64,000 nt of DNA, taken from Paenirhizobium daejeonense. Its GTDB lineage: Bacteria > Pseudomonadota > Alphaproteobacteria > Rhizobiales > Rhizobiaceae. The stretch covers positions 372,001 to 436,000 of the forward strand of contig NZ_JACLAL010000005.1 of NCBI RefSeq assembly GCF_014280875.1. The letters are read 5' to 3'. Positions 7,871-17,562 of this stretch are shown piece by piece. Position 1 is the first letter of the stretch, and each line of letters starts with the position of its first letter. The position numbers and the translations under genes were made by a program. The notes beneath the pieces were generated by a model. The model was given only the letters and a program-made list of their open reading frames with translations. It did not search any database and was not told the origin of the DNA.

Positions 7871-10800
7871 TCAGCTTGCGGCCGCGAGCTGCGCGAACTG
7901 GGTCATGACCATGGCCGCCCCTGCCAGCCGCTTCTCCGGCGTCGGCAGGTCGCGCGTCAGGAACACGCTCTGATCCGGGCGGATCTTCGCCATGGTGCCC
8001 TGCTTGGCGATGAAGCCGACCAATGCGGCGGGGTTCGGGAATTCCTTGTTGCGGAACTGCACGACCACGCCCTTCGGACCAGCTTCCAGCTTCTCGACAT
8101 TGGCCTTGCGGCAGAGCGCCTTGATGTAGACCACCTTGAGCAGGCTCTGGACTTCGGCAGGCAGCGGCCCGAAGCGGTCGATCATTTCCGCGCCGAAGGC
8201 ATCGATATCGCCGAGTTCGTTGAGCTCGCCGAGACGACGATAAAGACCGAGACGCAGATGAAGATCCGGCACATAGTCGTCCGGTATCATGACCGAGGTG
8301 CCGACGGAGATCTGCGGCGACCAGCCGGTATCGGCCACTTCGTCCACGCCCTTCACTTCCGCGACGGCCTCCTCCAGCATCTGCTGGTAAAGCTCGAAGC
8401 CGACTTCCTTGATATGGCCTGACTGTTCCTCGCCAAGCAGGTTGCCCGCACCGCGGATGTCGAGGTCGTGGCTTGCAAGCTGGAAACCGGCACCGAGCGT
8501 GTCGAGCGACTGAAGCACCTTGAGGCGTCTCTCGGCCGTCGTCGTCAGCACCTTGTTGACCGGTAGCGTGAGCAACGCGAAGGCACGTACCTTGGAGCGT
8601 CCAACGCGACCGCGCAGCTGATAGAGCTGCGCCAGCCCGAACATGTCGGCGCGGTGTACGATCAGTGTATTGGCAGTCGGGACGTCGAGACCGGATTCGA
8701 CGATGGTGGTTGATAGCAGCACATCGTACTTGCCGTCATAGAAGGCATTCATGATGTCTTCGAGTTCGCTCGCCGGCATCTGGCCATGGGCGATGGCGAC
8801 CTTCAGTTCCGGCACGTCGGACTGCAGGAACGCCTGAATATCGGCAAGATCGGCAAGCCGCGGGCAAACATAGAAGCTCTGGCCACCGCGATAATGCTCG
8901 CGCATCAGTGTCTCGCGGATGACGAGCGGGTCAAAGGGCGAGATGAAGGTGCGCACCGCCATGCGATCGACCGGCGGCGTGGTGATCAGCGAAAGTTCGC
9001 GAACGCCGGTCATGGCAAGCTGCAGGGTGCGTGGGATCGGCGTTGCAGACAGCGTCAGCACATGCACGTCGGACTTCAGTTCCTTCAGCCGTTCCTTGTG
9101 CTTAACGCCGAAGTGCTGCTCCTCGTCGATGATGAGCAGGCCGAGATTGGCGAACTGAATGCCCGCGCCCAGCAGCGCATGGGTGCCGACCACGACGTCG
9201 GTCTTGCCTTCCGCAACCTCTTTCTTGACGAGGTTAAGCTCTTTCGTGCCGACTAGGCGGGATGCCTGCTGCACTCGGATCGGCAAGCCGCGGAAGCGCT
9301 CGGAAAAGGTCTTGAAATGTTGGCGGGCAAGAAGCGTTGTGGGCACCACGACGGCGACCTGAATGCCGTTCATGGCGGCGACGAAGGCGGCGCGCAACGC
9401 AACTTCCGTCTTGCCGAAGCCGACGTCACCGCAGACCAGCCGGTCCATCGGCCGGCCCGCGCCGAGATCGCTGCGCACTGCCTCGATGGCGTTCAGCTGG
9501 TCTTCCGTCTCGTCATAAGGGAAACGGGCGGCAAACTCGTCGTAAAGGCCTTCCTGCGTCGTCAGCACCGGGGCGGTTCGCGTCATGCGTTCGGCGGCGA
9601 CCCGGATCAGCGCACCCGCCATGTCGAGCAGCCGCTTCTTGAGTTTGGCTTTGCGCATCTGCCATGCGCCGCCGCCCAGCTTGTCGAGCTGCGCGTCACT
9701 CGCCTCGGAGCCGTATCGCGACAGAAGATCGATGTTTTCGACCGGCAGGAACAGCTTGGCGTCGTCGGCATATTGCAGTTCAAGGCAGGCATGAGGAGCG
9801 CCGACGGCCTCGATGGTGCGAAGGCCGACGAAGCGGCCGATGCCGTGCTCGGCGTGAACCACGATGGAGCCTTCGTCGAGGCCCGCCACTTCCGAGATGA
9901 AGTCGGCGGCGCGCTTGCGCCGCTTGGAACGGCGCACCATGCGGTCGCCGAGAATATCCTGCTCGCCGACGACGACGAGATCACCGGCCTCGAAGCCGCC
10001 TTCCAGGCTGAGAACGGCCGTTGCCGCCTCGCCCTTTTTCAGGCCGTCGATGTCCTTGAGGGCTGTGATCTGCTTGAGATTGGCAAGCCCATGTTCAGCA
10101 AGCACCTGCAGCAGGCGGTCGAGCGAGCCTTCGGACCAGCCCGTGATCAGCACTTTGGAGCCTGATGCCCGCTTGTCGGCGATGTATTTGACCGCCTGAT
10201 CGAACACGTTGGTGCGCGTCTGCCCGTCGCCCTCTCCGGCCTCGACCGCATTCTTCGCCCATCGCGGACCCGGCCGCGCCGGCAGCTCGATCACCCGGCG
10301 GGATTCGCCATCGTGTTCGGCAAAGGGCGTCAGCCGCAGCGGTTCGTGAGCATCCAGCGTGCGGGCGAATTCGCCGGCACCGAGATAGAGCCTTTCGGGC
10401 GGTACGGGCTTGTAGGGCGTGCCCTGCCCCAGATGCCCCTTGCCGGGCGTGCCGGAATTCAACCGCGCCTCATAATAGTCGCGGATCAGCTTGGCGCGTT
10501 CCTCCGCCGCTTCCTTCACCGTATGGTCCGTGACCATGCGGAAGCCGCGGAGATAGTCGAATACCGTTTCCAGATGATCGTGGAACAGCGGCAGCCAGTG
10601 TTCCATGCCGGCGTAGCGGCGCCCTTCGGATACCGCCGAATAAAGCGCATCGTCGCGGGTGGCCGCGCCAAACAGCGAAAGGTAGTTCTTGCGGAAACGG
10701 CTGATGCTTTCCGGCGTCAGCGTCACTTCGCTCATCGGGTTGAGATCGAGGGAACGCGCCTGCCCCGTGGTGCGTTGGCTGGCCGGATCGAAAAAGCGGA

Positions 10801-11386
10801 TGCTCTCGAGCGTATCTCCGAAGAAATCGAGGCGGACCGGCTCCTCCGAGCCCGGTACGAAAACGTCAAGAATACCGCCGCGGACGGCGAATTCGCCGAC
10901 CTCGCGCACGGTCGGCACCCGGTCGAAGCCATTGCGCTCGAGCCTCGCGGCGATATCGTCCATCCGCACCTGATTGCCGGGTCTGGCCGAAAAGGCGAGG
11001 TTCTCGATCACATCCGCCGGCGCAAGCTTTTGCAGCATGGCGTTGACGGTGACCAGAACGATGGCCGGATGCGGTTTCTTCGCATGCGCGATCAGCCCGG
11101 ACAGTGCGGCGAGACGGCGGGCCGAGACATCGGCCGACGGCGATACGCGGTCATAGGGCAGGCAGTCCCAGGCGGGCAGCGTCAGAACCGGAATATCCGG
11201 CGCGGCAAAGCCCAGCATCTGCTCGATATCGGCCATGCGCTGGCCGTCCGACAAAACGTAGGCGACCGGCTGTCCCTGCCGCGCGATCTCGGCGATCAGA
11301 AACGCGACCATGCCATCCGGCACATGCGAGATCGTCAGCCCGGACTTGGCGGCGGCGATCGTCTTGGCATCGAGAAGCGAGATCAT
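7871..11386 (-). CDS. mfd: Transcription-repair coupling factor
   Basis: A 1171-residue Mfd. It displaces stalled RNA polymerase and recruits UvrA for strand-specific repair. Domain order is UvrB-homology module (N-terminal ~350), a CarD-like RNA-polymerase-interacting domain (~500-580, VVHAEHGIGRFVGL), a RecG-like translocase with Walker A GDVGFGKTE (~650) and DEEQHFG (~755), and a C-terminal TRCF domain. The ATG at 11386 shares one base with the sdhE stop (TAATG). The open frame continues upstream but that part only overlaps sdhE out of frame. Length is normal for alphaproteobacteria. Confidence 0.96.
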   Translation of the reverse strand: MISLLDAKTIAAAKSGLTISHVPDGMVAFLIAEIARQGQPVAYVLSDGQRMADIEQMLGFAAPDIPVLTLPAWDCLPYDRVSPSADVSARRLAALSGLIAHAKKPHPAIVLVTVNAMLQKLAPADVIENLAFSARPGNQVRMDDIAARLERNGFDRVPTVREVGEFAVRGGILDVFVPGSEEPVRLDFFGDTLESIRFFDPASQRTTGQARSLDLNPMSEVTLTPESISRFRKNYLSLFGAATRDDALYSAVSEGRRYAGMEHWLPLFHDHLETVFDYLRGFRMVTDHTVKEAAEERAKLIRDYYEARLNSGTPGKGHLGQGTPYKPVPPERLYLGAGEFARTLDAHEPLRLTPFAEHDGESRRVIELPARPGPRWAKNAVEAGEGDGQTRTNVFDQAVKYIADKRASGSKVLITGWSEGSLDRLLQVLAEHGLANLKQITALKDIDGLKKGEAATAVLSLEGGFEAGDLVVVGEQDILGDRMVRRSKRRKRAADFISEVAGLDEGSIVVHAEHGIGRFVGLRTIEAVGAPHACLELQYADDAKLFLPVENIDLLSRYGSEASDAQLDKLGGGAWQMRKAKLKKRLLDMAGALIRVAAERMTRTAPVLTTQEGLYDEFAARFPYDETEDQLNAIEAVRSDLGAGRPMDRLVCGDVGFGKTEVALRAAFVAAMNGIQVAVVVPTTLLARQHFKTFSERFRGLPIRVQQASRLVGTKELNLVKKEVAEGKTDVVVGTHALLGAGIQFANLGLLIIDEEQHFGVKHKERLKELKSDVHVLTLSATPIPRTLQLAMTGVRELSLITTPPVDRMAVRTFISPFDPLVIRETLMREHYRGGQSFYVCPRLADLADIQAFLQSDVPELKVAIAHGQMPASELEDIMNAFYDGKYDVLLSTTIVESGLDVPTANTLIVHRADMFGLAQLYQLRGRVGRSKVRAFALLTLPVNKVLTTTAERRLKVLQSLDTLGAGFQLASHDLDIRGAGNLLGEEQSGHIKEVGFELYQQMLEEAVAEVKGVDEVADTGWSPQISVGTSVMIPDDYVPDLHLRLGLYRRLGELNELGDIDAFGAEMIDRFGPLPAEVQSLLKVVYIKALCRKANVEKLEAGPKGVVVQFRNKEFPNPAALVGFIAKQGTMAKIRPDQSVFLTRDLPTPEKRLAGAAMVMTQFAQLAAAS

Positions 11387-11700
11387 TACGAGCGTCCGGC
11401 GGTATCCATGGTGACTGGCGAGAAATCCGGGCGACAGGCCATGATTCGTTCGAAGAGCGGGGTCTTCAGGTGATCGGGAACCGGCGCGGCCTCGGTGATC
11501 CACTTGATCAGGTCCTGATCTTCCTCGGCCATGATGCGTTCCAGCTCGTCGAGCGTCGCCTCGTCCATCGTGCCGATTTCCGCTTCCGCGAACTGTCCGA
11601 GCATCAGGTCCATCTCGCGAATGCCGCGATGCCAGCAGCGAAACAGAATGCGCCGGCGGCGCGGATCGAGATCGGCACTGCTGAGGATCAATCCTGTCAT
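11386..11700 (-). CDS. sdhE: FAD assembly factor SdhE
   Basis: A 104-residue protein of the SdhE/DUF339 (Sdh5, YgfY) family, which promotes covalent flavinylation of succinate dehydrogenase subunit A. The family signature R-x-x-ILFRCWHRGIREMDLMLGQFAE (split here around RILF and the RG-x-RE-MD-L segment) and the DELERIM...D-x-DLI-x-W core are present. The stop overlaps the mfd start by one base. The pairing with mfd, divergent from recG, is typical of Rhizobiales. Confidence 0.9.
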   Translation of the reverse strand: MTGLILSSADLDPRRRRILFRCWHRGIREMDLMLGQFAEAEIGTMDEATLDELERIMAEEDQDLIKWITEAAPVPDHLKTPLFERIMACRPDFSPVTMDTAGRS

Positions 11701-11798
11701 GTCGAAACACCTTCCTGTTGATGCGCCTCTATAGCCGCTCGATCGGGAAATGTCAGCCTTGCCAAGGCGGTAATTCTCGGGCCATTTTGGCGCCCATC

Positions 11799-13904
11799 AT
11801 GCGGCCGGCTATTCTCGATCCCCTGTTCTCCTCCGTTGCTTCGCTTTCCGGCGTTGGGCCCAAGCTTGCGCAATTGCTGGCGAGCCTGCTTGGCAGGGAG
11901 GATGCCGAGGACGCGCGCGTCGTGGATCTGCTGTTCCTTGCGCCCCATCGGCTGATCGACCGTCGCAACCAGCCCGGCATCGCGCTTGCGCCGCAAGGCG
12001 CGATCGTCACCGTCACCGGCCGCGTCGATCGCCACCAGCCGCCGCCTCCCGGCAAGTCGAACATGCCTTACCGCGTGTTCCTGCACGATCCGACAGGCGA
12101 ACTGGCGCTGACCTTCTTCCGCGCCAAGGGCAACTGGCTGGAAAAGGCGCTGCCGATCGACGAGGACGTCATCGTCTCTGGCAAGATCGACTGGTTCAAC
12201 GGTCGCCCCTCCATGGTGCACCCTGACGTGATGATGAAAGCGAGCGAGGCGGAGAACCTGCCGCTCGTCGAGCCGGTCTATCCGCTGACGGCCGGCCTGT
12301 CGCCCAAGGTGCTGCGCAAGGCGGTGGAGCATGCGCTGGACCGCGTCCCCGACCTGCCGGAATGGGTGGATCCCGCTTTGACAGTCAAACAGTCCTTCCC
12401 GACGCCGAGGGAAAGCTTCCAGCAGCTGCATCATCCGCGCGATGCGGCCGATGTCGATCCGCAGGCTCCTGCCCGCCGCAGGCTTGCCTATGATGAGTTC
12501 CTCGCAGGTCAGGTATCGCTGGCGCTCGTCCGCCAGCGCCTGCGCAAGGTACCCGGCACGCCGGTCCGTCCAAACGGAGAACTTTCGTCGAAGATCTTGT
12601 CCTCGCTGCCCTTTTCTCCGACCCGCAGCCAGACGGAAGCGATCGCCGATGTGCTGAAGGACATGGGATCCGATACCCGCATGCTGCGTCTCCTGCAGGG
12701 CGATGTCGGCGCCGGAAAGACGCTGGTTGCCCTGCTTGCCATGGCGGCTGTGGTCGAGAGCGGCGGACAGGCGGTGTTGATGGCGCCGACGGAAATCCTT
12801 GCCCGCCAGCATTATGCGACGATCTCGAAATTCGGCGCGGCCGCGGGTCTGCGCATCGAAGTTCTGACAGGTCGCACCAAAGGCCGCGAACGCGACGCGA
12901 TCACCGAACGCATCGCCTCGGGTGAGGCCCAGATCGTCATTGGCACCCATGCGCTCTTTCAGGATACGGTAAGTTACAAGAACCTCATGCTGGCGGTCGT
13001 GGACGAACAACATCGCTTTGGTGTGCACCAGCGCCTGCGGCTGACCGCCAAGGGCATCTCGCCCCACATGCTGGTGATGACGGCAACGCCCATCCCACGC
13101 ACACTGGTGCTGGCCGCCTTCGGCGACATGGACGTTTCCAAGCTCACGGAAAAACCTGCCGGCCGCAAGCCGATCCAGACGGTGACCGTATCGAGCGAGC
13201 GCACTGGCGAGATCATCGACCGTCTGCGCGCCGCCATTGCAGATGGCAAAAAAGCCTACTGGATCTGCCCACTGGTCGAGGAATCGGACGTTTCCGACCT
13301 GATGTCGGCCGAGGAGCGCCATGCGGTCCTGTCGAAAGCCATCGGCGCGCCCATCGGCCTCGTTCATGGCCGCATGACCGGCCCGGAAAAGGACTCGGCG
13401 ATGCTCGCCTTCAAGTCGGGCGAGACCCGCCTTCTGGTCGCGACAACGGTCGTGGAGGTGGGCGTCGACGTTCCCGATGCGACGATCATGGTGATAGAGC
13501 ATGCCGAGCGGTTCGGCCTTGCGCAGTTGCATCAGCTTCGCGGCCGCGTCGGCCGCGGCGACGAGGCATCGACTTGTATCCTGCTCTACAAAGGACCGCT
13601 TTCGGAAAACGGCCGCGCTCGCCTTTCCGTGCTGCGCGACAGCGAGGACGGCTTTTTGATTGCGGAGGAAGACCTGAAGCTGCGCGGCGAAGGCGAGTTA
13701 CTGGGTACAAGGCAGTCCGGCACACCCGGATTCAAGATCGCCAGCCTCGAGGCTCATGCCGATCTTCTGGAGATCGCCCGCAAGGATGCGAGCTATCTTC
13801 TGGAACGCGATCCAGATTTGGAAGGCCCGCGAGGTCGGGCGATCCGGGTGCTTCTCTACCTCCATCGCAGGGACGAGGCGATAAGGTTCCTCAGGGCGGG
13901 GTGA
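11799..13904 (+). CDS. recG: ATP-dependent DNA helicase RecG
   Basis: A 701-residue helicase that remodels stalled replication forks and Holliday junctions. It has an N-terminal wedge/OB-fold (SLSGVGPKLAQLLASLLG at ~10-30), Walker A GDVGAGKT (~303-310), DEQHRFGVHQR (~400) and C-terminal motifs V/VI (VEVGVDVPDA, QLRGRVGRG). The ATG at 11799 was chosen because it opens the conserved MRPAILDPLF segment; an in-frame ATG at 11718 would add ~27 poorly conserved residues and sits against the sdhE promoter. It is divergent from sdhE-mfd. Confidence 0.95.
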   Translation: MRPAILDPLFSSVASLSGVGPKLAQLLASLLGREDAEDARVVDLLFLAPHRLIDRRNQPGIALAPQGAIVTVTGRVDRHQPPPPGKSNMPYRVFLHDPTGELALTFFRAKGNWLEKALPIDEDVIVSGKIDWFNGRPSMVHPDVMMKASEAENLPLVEPVYPLTAGLSPKVLRKAVEHALDRVPDLPEWVDPALTVKQSFPTPRESFQQLHHPRDAADVDPQAPARRRLAYDEFLAGQVSLALVRQRLRKVPGTPVRPNGELSSKILSSLPFSPTRSQTEAIADVLKDMGSDTRMLRLLQGDVGAGKTLVALLAMAAVVESGGQAVLMAPTEILARQHYATISKFGAAAGLRIEVLTGRTKGRERDAITERIASGEAQIVIGTHALFQDTVSYKNLMLAVVDEQHRFGVHQRLRLTAKGISPHMLVMTATPIPRTLVLAAFGDMDVSKLTEKPAGRKPIQTVTVSSERTGEIIDRLRAAIADGKKAYWICPLVEESDVSDLMSAEERHAVLSKAIGAPIGLVHGRMTGPEKDSAMLAFKSGETRLLVATTVVEVGVDVPDATIMVIEHAERFGLAQLHQLRGRVGRGDEASTCILLYKGPLSENGRARLSVLRDSEDGFLIAEEDLKLRGEGELLGTRQSGTPGFKIASLEAHADLLEIARKDASYLLERDPDLEGPRGRAIRVLLYLHRRDEAIRFLRAG

Positions 13905-13989
13905 TCGCGCTACCACTTTGTGGCAACTCGATTCCTCTCAGCGCTTTTGCTTTTATTCAAGGCGTTCCGGCTGAGGAGATAGAGCCGCC

Positions 13990-14184
13990 ATGGAAAAGTT
14001 TAAGACGGCAAGTGCTGTCGCGGGCGTTATTGGGGCGATTGCCGCAGTCGCATCGGTTGTGGTGGATTACACCGCGATATTCTCGAATAACAACAACGGA
14101 AGCGAGTATCGGATCAGTACCGCCGGGAGCGATAGCCCTGTTGTCGTTGGCGCAGGCGGCGACGTGAACATCGGCGGCAAATGA
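13990..14184 (+). CDS. Small membrane protein of unknown function, 64 aa
   Basis: A 64-residue protein preceded by a good ribosome-binding site (tgaggag). Residues ~7-33 form a hydrophobic helix (AVAGVIGAIAAVASVVVDYTAIF); the tail contains SPVVVGAGGDVNIGGK. Its stop overlaps the next start (ATGATG region at 14181-14184), so the two are translationally coupled. I recognise no family. The pair sits between housekeeping genes and has more A/T-rich codons than its neighbours, suggesting acquisition. The SPVV..GG.V.I motif recurs in the next gene and resembles one in the first prophage gene. Confidence 0.65.
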   Translation: MEKFKTASAVAGVIGAIAAVASVVVDYTAIFSNNNNGSEYRISTAGSDSPVVVGAGGDVNIGGK

Positions 14185-14738
14185 TGCGATATACGATCCC
14201 GCTGCAAGCCAGCATATTGCTTCTTCTCGCCGGGGCGCCGCCATCGCTGACAAGGGCTCAATCGCAGGAGACCAAAGGCAATTGCAGTCCTGTCATCGAG
14301 CGCACAGGCGGCAACGTCACGGTGAAATGTGGCAAGGCCGATGTTGAGGTGGAATTCCTGATCGGTGTTCTCAAGCAGGAATGCGAGACGTTTTCCGAGC
14401 AGTTGGAGCGCTGGGGAAAAGACATCGAGGAGTGGCGGGGACAGATCCGTATCGCCCTTTTCCCACGTTTCAGCAACGCGATTGTTGCGGATATTCGCGA
14501 CAACAAGGCGACAATCTACGAATACGACAAAGCCGACTTCATCAAAATCTACCGGACGGCCGTAGATATCGATAACCTGTATAACATCGCCTATTCATAT
14601 CGCGATGAAGTTGCCAGAATGGACATCTACATCAGCAGTCCGGAGATGAAATATCTCCACGCAGTCGAAGATGTCTGTGCCTGGAGTGGCGTCGCAATCG
14701 ATGTCGAAAAGTGGCGGGCTACCTATATCAGGAATTGA
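14181..14738 (+). CDS. Secreted protein of unknown function, 185 aa
   Basis: A 185-residue protein with an N-terminal signal peptide (hydrophobic ~8-19, likely cut after SLTRA at ~26). It is followed by NCSPVIERTGGNVTVKCGK, which has two cysteines that could form a disulphide in the periplasm, then a helical domain. It overlaps the 64-aa gene by 4 bp, and its 3' end overlaps the convergent DUF502 gene by 11 bp. No known family is recognised. Confidence 0.65.
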   Translation: MMRYTIPLQASILLLLAGAPPSLTRAQSQETKGNCSPVIERTGGNVTVKCGKADVEVEFLIGVLKQECETFSEQLERWGKDIEEWRGQIRIALFPRFSNAIVADIRDNKATIYEYDKADFIKIYRTAVDIDNLYNIAYSYRDEVARMDIYISSPEMKYLHAVEDVCAWSGVAIDVEKWRATYIRN

Positions 14739-15423
14739 GCTTTGGAGCCGCATCGGTCCCGGCTTTTGAGTTAAGCGGGGCCGGCCAGTCGGGTATCACA
14801 AGACCGCCGGAAATCAGCAGCTTGGCCCCTTCCTCTGGCGTCATGTCGAGCATCTTGATCTTGTCGCGCGGCACGAACATCAGGAATCCGGCGGTCGGCA
14901 CCGGCGTCGGCGGTAGGAAGACGGCGACCATCTCCACACCGTCCTCGTTCAGCTTCGCGGCGATTTCCCCCTGGGCATCCGTCGCGATAAATACGAGCGC
15001 CCACATGCCGGGACTCGGAAACTCGATTAGCCCGACCCTCTTGAAGGACGAGGACTGGTCCTTCAGCACACTCTCGAAGATCTGCTTTACACTCCTGTAG
15101 ACCGTGCGCACCAGCGGAGTGCGATGGAAGATCTGCTCCCCGAAATCGACGATGGATCGGCCAATCAGGTTCTTGCCGAGAAAGCCGATCAGCGTGATGA
15201 CCACCAGCGCGATCAGCAGGCCAAGCCCCGGCACTGCAAACTTCAGGTAGCTTTCCGGATTGTAGCGCGTGGGAATATACGGCTTCACCCAGCTGTCAGC
15301 CCAGTGAATGAAGGTCCATGTCAGCCAGATGGTAATGGTCACCGGCGCGCAGATGATGAGGCCGGTCAGGAAATTGTTTCTGAGCCGCGTTGCGACGGAT
15401 ATACGGTCGGAAATCTCGTTCAT
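14728..15423 (-). CDS. DUF502 family membrane protein
   Basis: A 231-residue protein of the DUF502 family. Two transmembrane helices lie near residues 17-36 and 58-82; the segment RTPLVRTVYRSVKQIFESVL and a PTPVPTAGFLMFVP region are family-typical. The start at 15423 (MNEISDRISVATRL) is preferred over an upstream in-frame ATG. Function is not established. The gene lies downstream of glmU-glmS on the same strand, with a ~200-bp gap. Confidence 0.85.
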   Translation of the reverse strand: MNEISDRISVATRLRNNFLTGLIICAPVTITIWLTWTFIHWADSWVKPYIPTRYNPESYLKFAVPGLGLLIALVVITLIGFLGKNLIGRSIVDFGEQIFHRTPLVRTVYRSVKQIFESVLKDQSSSFKRVGLIEFPSPGMWALVFIATDAQGEIAAKLNEDGVEMVAVFLPPTPVPTAGFLMFVPRDKIKMLDMTPEEGAKLLISGGLVIPDWPAPLNSKAGTDAAPKLNS

Positions 15424-15626
15424 CGCTCGCTTGCGTCTATGTTGCGTCGCCGTAAAACCCCGGATGGAAGGCGACAATGCCGGAGGGTACCGGACCATGC
15501 AAGGGCAATGCCGGTAAATATTCCGGCGCGCACCTTCACTTTCATGGGCAAAAAGGCATGCCGGCAAAGGCAGCAGCGGTGACGGCCCCTATCACGATTT
15601 CACCACCTTCCGCCTCGCCCCGATGA

Positions 15627-17453
15627 TCATTCCACCGTGACCGACTTGGCGAGGTTGCGCGGCTGGTCGACGTCCGTGCCCATGAAGACCGCCGTGTGAT
15701 AGGCGAGCAACTGGATCGGCAGAGCAAACACCATTGGCGAGATGATTTCCGCGACGTTGGGCAGCACGATGGTCGCCATGGTATCGAGCTTGGAGGCGGC
15801 AGCTCCCTTCTCGTCGGTGATGAAGATGATCCGGCCGCCGCGGGCCGCCACTTCCTGCATGTTCGAAACCGTCTTCTCGAAGAAGCGGTCGTAAGGCGCA
15901 ATCACGATCACCGGCATGTTTTCATCGATCAGTGCGATCGGACCATGCTTCAGTTCGCCGGCCGCATAGCCCTCGGCGTGGATGTAGGAGATTTCCTTGA
16001 GCTTCAGCGCGCCTTCCATGGCAAGCGGGAAGCTCGTGCCACGGCCGAGATAAAGCACGTCCTTGAACTTCGACAGGTCGCGAGCGAGGCTTTCCATCTG
16101 CTGCTGGATGCTGTTCAGCACCTGGCTCATGATGCGCGGCATCTCCGCGAGGCTCTTGACCAGTTGCTTCTCTTCCTCGGGCGATACGGTGCCGCGCGCC
16201 TTGCCGGCGGCGATCGCAAGCGAGGCGAGCACGGCGAGCTGGCAAGTGAAGGCCTTGGTGGAGGCAACGCCGATTTCCGGGCCGGCGAGAATCGGGAAGA
16301 TCGCATCGGATTCCCGGGCGATGGTCGATTCCTTGACGTTGACGATCGCGCCGATCTTCAGGCCCTGCTCATGGCAGTAGCGCAGCGAAGCCAGCGTATC
16401 CGCGGTCTCGCCGGACTGCGAGATGAACAGCGCTGCCTGATCCTTGTAGAGCGGCATCTCCCGGTAGCGGAATTCCGAGGCGACATCGATCTCGACCGGC
16501 AACCGGGCATAACGCTCGAACCAGTACTTGCCGACAAGGCCGGAGAGATAGGCCGTACCGCAGGCGGAAACGGCTAGCCCGCGCAACGACTTGAAGTCGA
16601 TGGCCGCATCGACAGGCTTTACGGTGTGGCCGTGGAAATCGACATAGTTCGAGAGCGCGTGGGAGATCACTTCCGGCTGTTCGTAGATTTCCTTTTCCAT
16701 GAAATGGCGGTGATTGCCCTTGTCGACGACGAAGGCGGTCGCCTGAGAGATCTGGTGCGGGCGCTCGACCGGATTGCCGGCGAAGTCGATGATCTCGGCG
16801 CTGTCCTTGTGCAGGATCGCACAGTCGCCATCGACCAGATAGGCGATCTCATTGGTGAACGGAGCGAGCGCGATGGCGTCCGAGCCGAGGAACATTTCGC
16901 CCTTGCCGAAGCCGATCGCAAGCGGAGGCCCGAAGCGGGCAGCCATGATTGTATCGGGATCGTCGGCGAACATCACCACCAGCGCATAGGCACCCTTCAC
17001 ATGGTTCAGCATGGCGAGCATCGCGGCGCGGTTGTCGAGGCCCTGGCGGCGATACTTCGCGATCAGCTGGGCGACGACCTCCGTGTCGGTCTGGGTCGTG
17101 AAAACCGCGCCATCAGCGATCAGTTCGTCCTTGAGTTCGGAGAAATTCTCGATGATACCGTTATGCACGACCGCGACGCCACCGACGAAATGTGGGTGGG
17201 CATTGGTCTCGTTCGGCACGCCATGGGTTGCCCAGCGGGTATGGGCAATGCCGATGGTACCTGCGAGCGGTTCTCCGTCGAGCTTCTTTTCGAGGTTGAA
17301 AAGCTTGCCCTCGGCACGCCGACGATCCATCACGCCGTTGTCGATGGTTGCGACGCCGGCTGAATCGTAGCCGCGATATTCGAGCCGCTTCAGCGCATCA
17401 ACCAGACGCTCCGCAACCGGCTGGTTACCGACAATACCGACAATACCGCACAT
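15627..17453 (-). CDS. glmS: Glutamine--fructose-6-phosphate aminotransferase (isomerizing)
   Basis: A 608-residue GlmS, the first enzyme of UDP-GlcNAc synthesis (fructose-6-phosphate plus glutamine to glucosamine-6-phosphate). The start MCGIVGIVG exposes the catalytic Cys1 nucleophile after Met removal. Residues ~1-220 are the class II glutamine amidotransferase; two SIS isomerase domains follow (~285-420 and ~455-600), including the sugar-phosphate motifs SQSGETADT and GRGTSFP. The protein ends KSVTVE. It follows glmU by ~110 bp on the same strand. Confidence 0.97.
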   Translation of the reverse strand: MCGIVGIVGNQPVAERLVDALKRLEYRGYDSAGVATIDNGVMDRRRAEGKLFNLEKKLDGEPLAGTIGIAHTRWATHGVPNETNAHPHFVGGVAVVHNGIIENFSELKDELIADGAVFTTQTDTEVVAQLIAKYRRQGLDNRAAMLAMLNHVKGAYALVVMFADDPDTIMAARFGPPLAIGFGKGEMFLGSDAIALAPFTNEIAYLVDGDCAILHKDSAEIIDFAGNPVERPHQISQATAFVVDKGNHRHFMEKEIYEQPEVISHALSNYVDFHGHTVKPVDAAIDFKSLRGLAVSACGTAYLSGLVGKYWFERYARLPVEIDVASEFRYREMPLYKDQAALFISQSGETADTLASLRYCHEQGLKIGAIVNVKESTIARESDAIFPILAGPEIGVASTKAFTCQLAVLASLAIAAGKARGTVSPEEEKQLVKSLAEMPRIMSQVLNSIQQQMESLARDLSKFKDVLYLGRGTSFPLAMEGALKLKEISYIHAEGYAAGELKHGPIALIDENMPVIVIAPYDRFFEKTVSNMQEVAARGGRIIFITDEKGAAASKLDTMATIVLPNVAEIISPMVFALPIQLLAYHTAVFMGTDVDQPRNLAKSVTVE

Positions 17454-17562
17454 AGATTTCTCCGTCTGGGTGAATTCGTGCGCCAGTCCTATCGCTTTTC
17501 GAGATTTCCGCAATCGGACCGGCGGTCACATTCGGTTTCGCTGCGTTACGCAACCGCAGCAT

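Noticed and set aside
11697..13532. A 611-codon minus-strand frame opposite recG
   Set aside because: Shadow composition (Arg/His/Gln-rich), no start signal and full overlap with recG.
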